From: Rhodobacteraceae bacterium D3-12
Lineage (GTDB): Bacteria > Pseudomonadota > Alphaproteobacteria > Rhodobacterales > Rhodobacteraceae
Length of the DNA: 64,000 nt
Direction: 5' to 3'
Assembly (NCBI GenBank): GCA_025916135.1
Contig: CP104793.1
Location: 4,315,001 to 4,379,000 of the forward strand
Shown here: piece by piece, positions 60,767-64,000 of the stretch
How positions within the stretch are numbered: the stretch's first letter is position 1
Layout: every line of letters begins with the position of its first letter
Translations under genes and position numbers: made by a program
The notes under the pieces: model-generated
What the model saw: the letters and a program-made list of their open reading frames with translations, nothing else
Databases searched by the model: none
Told to the model about the DNA's origin: nothing

Positions 60767-63021
60767 CTAGCCAACTTTACAGGCCGCGAGCACCGCCATG
60801 TTGAGGATATCGTTCCCAGTGGAGTTGGTGGAACAAATCTGAATCGATTTGTCGACACCGGCAAGAATCGGCCCAATGATGGTCGCTCCGGCCATTTCCT
60901 GCATCAATTTCACAGAGATAGAGGCGGAATGGCGCGCCGGAACCACGAGGATGTTGGCCGGGCCAGAGAGGCGCGAGAACGGATAGGCGGCCTGTGCGTT
61001 GGCGTTGAGGGCGACATCGACTGTCATCTCGCCTTCGAATTCGAAATCGACGCCGCGCTGTTTAAGAACCTCAGGGGCGAGGTGCATTTTCTCGGCGCGT
61101 TCCGAGCGGGGATAGCCGAAGGTTGAGAAGCTGACGAAGGCAACGCGGGGTTCGAGGCCAAGGTGGCGGGCGACGCCAGCGGAGGCTTCTGCGATGTTGG
61201 CGAGATCGTGCTCGTCCGGCCATTCATGCACCAGCGTATCGGCGATGAGCACGATGCGCCCTTTGTGCAGCAGCGGCGTGACCCCGACAGCGCCATGGGC
61301 GGCATCGGCGTCAAAGACGTGGTTGATCAATTCGAGCGCCTGTGCGGATTTGCGGGTGGCGCCGGTGATTAACCCGTCGCCGTGGCCATGGGCCAGCATC
61401 AGAGCCGAAAACACATGCCGGTCGCGGGCGGCGAGGCGGTGAATGTCGTGCCGATCATAGCCGCGCCGTTGCAGGCGATTGTAGAGATAATCCTTGTAGG
61501 TATCGAGATGCGGCGTGTTGGCGGCGTTGACGATTTCAAGCTCGGACACGGCATCGGCCATGCCTGCGGCGGTGAGTTTTTCGCGCACATCCGTGTCGCG
61601 ACCGACGACGACTGCCTTGCCCATGCCGGTGCGTTGGTATTGCACGGCGGCGCGCAGAACGCGCACGTCGTCGCCTTCGGCGAAGATCATCGTGGCCTGT
61701 GCCGCGCGGGCGCGGGCGTTGAGCGAGCGCAGGATCGAGGCGGTCGGATCCATCCGCGATTTCAGCGAGATCTCATAGGCGTCCATGTCGATGATCGGAC
61801 GCCGCGCCGCGCCGGTTTCCATACCCGCACGCGCAACGGCGGGGGGATGGTGTGGATCAGGCGCGGATCGAACGGCGTGGGGATGATGTAATCACGCCCG
61901 AAGGAGAGTTTTTGCCCGTAAGCCATGCCGACTTCGTCTGGCACGTCCTCTCGCGCCAATTGGGCGAGGGCTTCGGCGCAGGCGATCTTCATCTCGTCGT
62001 TGATGGCGCGGGCGTGGATATCGAGCGCCCCACGGAAGAGATAGGGAAAGCCGAGCACGTTGTTGACCTGATTGGGATAATCCGAGCGGCCGGTGGCAAC
62101 GATGGCGTCTTCGCGCACGGCGTGGGCCTCCTCCGGGGTGATTTCGGGATCGGGGTTGGCCATGGCGAAGATCACCGGATTGGGCGCCATATCGGCGACC
62201 ATTTGCGGCGTCACCGCGCCCTTGGCAGAGACGCCGAGGAACACGTCGGCGCCTTTCATGGCGTCTTCGAGCGTGCGCAGTTTGGTTTTGACCGCATGGG
62301 CGGATTTCCATTGGTTCATGCCATCGGTGCGGCCCTGATAGATGACGCCACGGGTGTCACAGACGATGCAGTTTTCGTGGCGCGCGCCCATGCGTTTGAG
62401 CAGTTCGATACAGGCGATTCCCGCAGCACCGGCGCCGTTGAGCACGATTTTCACGTCTTCGATCTTTTTGTCCGAGATGTGCAGCGCGTTGATCAGACCG
62501 GCTGCGCAAATCACGGCAGTGCCGTGTTGGTCATCATGAAAGACGGGGATGTCCATCTGCTCTTTGAGCGTTTGTTCGATGATGAAACATTCGGGCGCTT
62601 TGATGTCTTCGAGGTTGATGCCACCAAAGGTTGGCCCCATCAGTTTGATCGCCTGAATGATGGCTTCGGGGTCTTCGGTGTCGAGCTCGATGTCGATGGA
62701 GTTTACATCGGCAAAGCGTTTGAAGAGCACGGATTTGCCCTCCATCACCGGCTTGGAGCCCAATGCGCCGAGGTTGCCAAGGCCGAGAACGGCGGTGCCG
62801 TTAGAGATCACCGCGACGAGGTTGCCCTTGTTGGTGTAATCATAGGCAAGCTCGGGGTTTGCGGCGATATCCTCGCACGGGACGGCGACGCCGGGGGAGT
62901 AGGCGAGCGAGAGGTCACGCTGGGTTGTCATGGGCACGGTGGCTTGCACCTCCCACTTGCCGGGGGTCGGCTCGAGGTGGAATTGCAATGCGTCTTCGCG
63001 GGTATATTTGATCTTGGCCAT
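60767..63021 (-). pseudogene. maeB: NADP-dependent malic enzyme (MaeB type, with Pta-like domain), frameshifted
   Basis: A hybrid malic enzyme in two frames. The first part (63021 to about 61846) is the malic enzyme: SLAYSPGVAVPC, NGTAVLGLGNLGALGSKPVMEGK, DDQHGTAVICAAGLINAL and the NAD(P) motif NGAGAAGIACIEL. The second part (about 61840 down to 60767) is a phosphotransacetylase-like domain (GRDTDVREKL, LITGATRKSAQALELI, CSTNSTGNDILNMAVLAA), known as an acetyl-CoA-sensing regulatory part in this enzyme type. One missing base in the G6 run at 61841-61846 (C in the coding direction) breaks the frame; with it, IPPAVARAGMETGAARR is restored. Repaired length about 750 residues, the family size. 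Probably a sequence error. Confidence 0.9.
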
Positions 63022-63162
63022 GACATTATCCGTGCTTGGGGTTTTGTCGTCTTACATGGCGCGGGGCTGTCTCTCAACAGAAAGCGTGTCGCAGGTAAAC
63101 TTGGCCTTTCGCGTGGGCGCGCGGGTTTGTAAGGTCCGGGGACGTAAAACCGGGGGGCTTTC

Positions 63163-64000
63163 GTGACTTCTGCCAAATCTGCCGTCACGCCGATGATGGC
63201 GCAGTTTCTTGAGATCAAAGCGGGCTATCCGCAGGCGTTGCTGTTCTATCGAATGGGCGATTTTTACGAATTGTTCTTTGATGATGCGGTGGCGGCGTCT
63301 GAAGCGTTGGATATTGCGCTAACCAAGCGGGGCAAGCATCTGGGCGAGGATATCCCGATGTGCGGCGTGCCGGTGCATGCCGCCGAGGGGTATTTGCTGA
63401 CGCTGATCCGCAAGGGATTTCGCGTGGCGGTTTGCGAGCAGATGGAAGACCCGGCCGAGGCCAAGAAGCGCGGCTCGAAATCGGTGGTGCGGCGGGATGT
63501 TGTGCGCTTGGTCACGCCGGGGACATTGACCGAAGAATCGCTGTTGGAGGCGCGGCGGCACAATTATTTATGCGCCTATAGCGAGGTGCGCGATGCGGCG
63601 GCGCTGGCGTGGGTGGATGTGTCGACCGGCGGGTTTCACGTGCTGCCGCTGTCGCCTGTGCGCTTGGGGCCGGAATTGGCGCGGTTGGGGCCGTCGGAAG
63701 TGGTGGTTTCCGAAGCACAAGAAGCGGATTTGGCCGAAACAGTGACTGAATCCGGGGCGTCGATCACGGCGCTGGGCCGGGCGGCGTTTGACAGCGGATC
63801 GGCGGAAAAGCGGTTAAAGGAGCTGTTCGGCGTCGAAGCTCTGGACGGGTTCGGCCAGTTTTCGCGCGCGGAATTGTCGGCGATGGGGGCCATCGTCGAG
63901 TGGCTGGAAATCACCCAGAAGGGCAAATTGCCGCTGTTGCGCGCGCCGGTGCGCGAGGCCGAGGCGCGGATCATGCAGATTGATGCGGCGACGCGCGCGA
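63163..64000 (+). CDS. mutS: DNA mismatch repair protein MutS (3' end outside window)
   Basis: The first 279 codons of MutS, running off the window end. The start is a GTG at 63163 after a G-rich stretch, giving [21 protein letters not shown]. The mismatch-recognition domain I has the [15 protein letters not shown] segment, in which the Phe-x-Glu pair (FYE) inserts at mismatches. [30 protein letters not shown] and [15 protein letters not shown] follow, and the connector domain II begins near [13 protein letters not shown]. MutS starts strand-directed mismatch repair with MutL. It diverges from the malic enzyme gene over 141 bases. Confidence 0.96.
   Translation, partial: MTSAKSAVTPMMAQFLEIKAGYPQALLFYRMGDFYELFFDDAVAASEALDIALTKRGKHLGEDIPMCGVPVHAAEGYLLTLIRKGFRVAVCEQMEDPAEAKKRGSKSVVRRDVVRLVTPGTLTEESLLEARRHNYLCAYSEVRDAAALAWVDVSTGGFHVLPLSPVRLGPELARLGPSEVVVSEAQEADLAETVTESGASITALGRAAFDSGSAEKRLKELFGVEALDGFGQFSRAELSAMGAIVEWLEITQKGKLPLLRAPVREAEARIMQIDAATRA

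Noticed and set aside
61852-63132. 426-codon frame antisense to the malic enzyme gene
   Set aside because: Val/Gly/Asp/His-rich mirror translation with no family similarity.
1-64000. tRNA or rRNA genes
   Set aside because: I looked for T-loop (GTTCGAATC-type) and rRNA-like stretches on both strands and found none outside coding sequence.

Overview
The window reads as a chromosomal segment of an alphaproteobacterium of the order Rhodobacterales (Roseobacter group). The basis is gene content and order: rimP-nusA-ylxR-infB, dnaK-dnaJ, cca-hslO with two Nudix genes, an acetate kinase behind a MaoC-phosphotransacetylase fusion, a hybrid malic enzyme, a receiver-phosphatase like Rhodobacter RbaY, and NodH-like sulfotransferases, together with high G+C and frequent GTG/TTG starts. 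This is inferred from family knowledge; no database was searched. I see no rRNA, tRNA, CRISPR, insertion sequence, prophage or plasmid function. Both ends cut through genes (a GntR regulator at base 1, mutS at base 64000).

Layout. 1-4.1 kb: GntR regulator, acetate kinase, MaoC-Pta fusion, dienelactone-hydrolase-like enzyme. 4.2-8.1 kb: RNase D, then lptC-lptA-lptB, hibernation factor hpf and ptsN. 8.2-18.8 kb: a surface-polysaccharide block (two-domain sulfotransferase, four glycosyltransferases, galE, galU, PAP phosphatase cysQ, ABC-2 permease). 18.7-24.5 kb: SH3 protein, alkB, dnaK-dnaJ with a heat-shock promoter, radC. 24.5-33.4 kb: two exported envelope proteins, secA, a parvulin, argJ, mutT and a 44-residue small protein. 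33.4-38.8 kb: the infB operon. 39-46 kb: a membrane protein, a broken proline iminopeptidase, ubiG, MarR regulator, nitrilase-family amidase, glutaredoxin, comF-like gene, methyltransferase, hemH. 46-48.2 kb: small envelope genes (two L,D-transpeptidases around a CAP lipoprotein). 48.3-54.6 kb: RNA uracil methyltransferase (broken), cca, two Nudix enzymes, hslO, a receiver-phosphatase and an Hpt protein. 54.9-64 kb: argG, small exported proteins, a P-loop sulfotransferase-like gene next to a class IV aminotransferase, msrA, ribokinase, malic enzyme (broken), mutS.

Working together. galU and galE make UDP-sugars for the four glycosyltransferases. The sulfotransferase would use PAPS and release PAP, which CysQ hydrolyses, suggesting a sulfated surface glycan. 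LptC/A/B deliver LPS. SecA, the parvulin, the L,D-transpeptidases and the OmpA-type protein serve the envelope. DnaK/J, HslO, MsrA and AlkB form a stress and repair set.

Two window-wide signals matter most. Four otherwise ordinary genes (a glycosyltransferase, proline iminopeptidase, the RNA methyltransferase and malic enzyme) carry frameshifts, four of the five lesions being a base missing from a short homopolymer run, which looks more like under-called homopolymers than biology. And the G/C balance of the + strand flips from C-rich to G-rich at about 44-46 kb. Several intergenic repeat families are also shared between distant sites.
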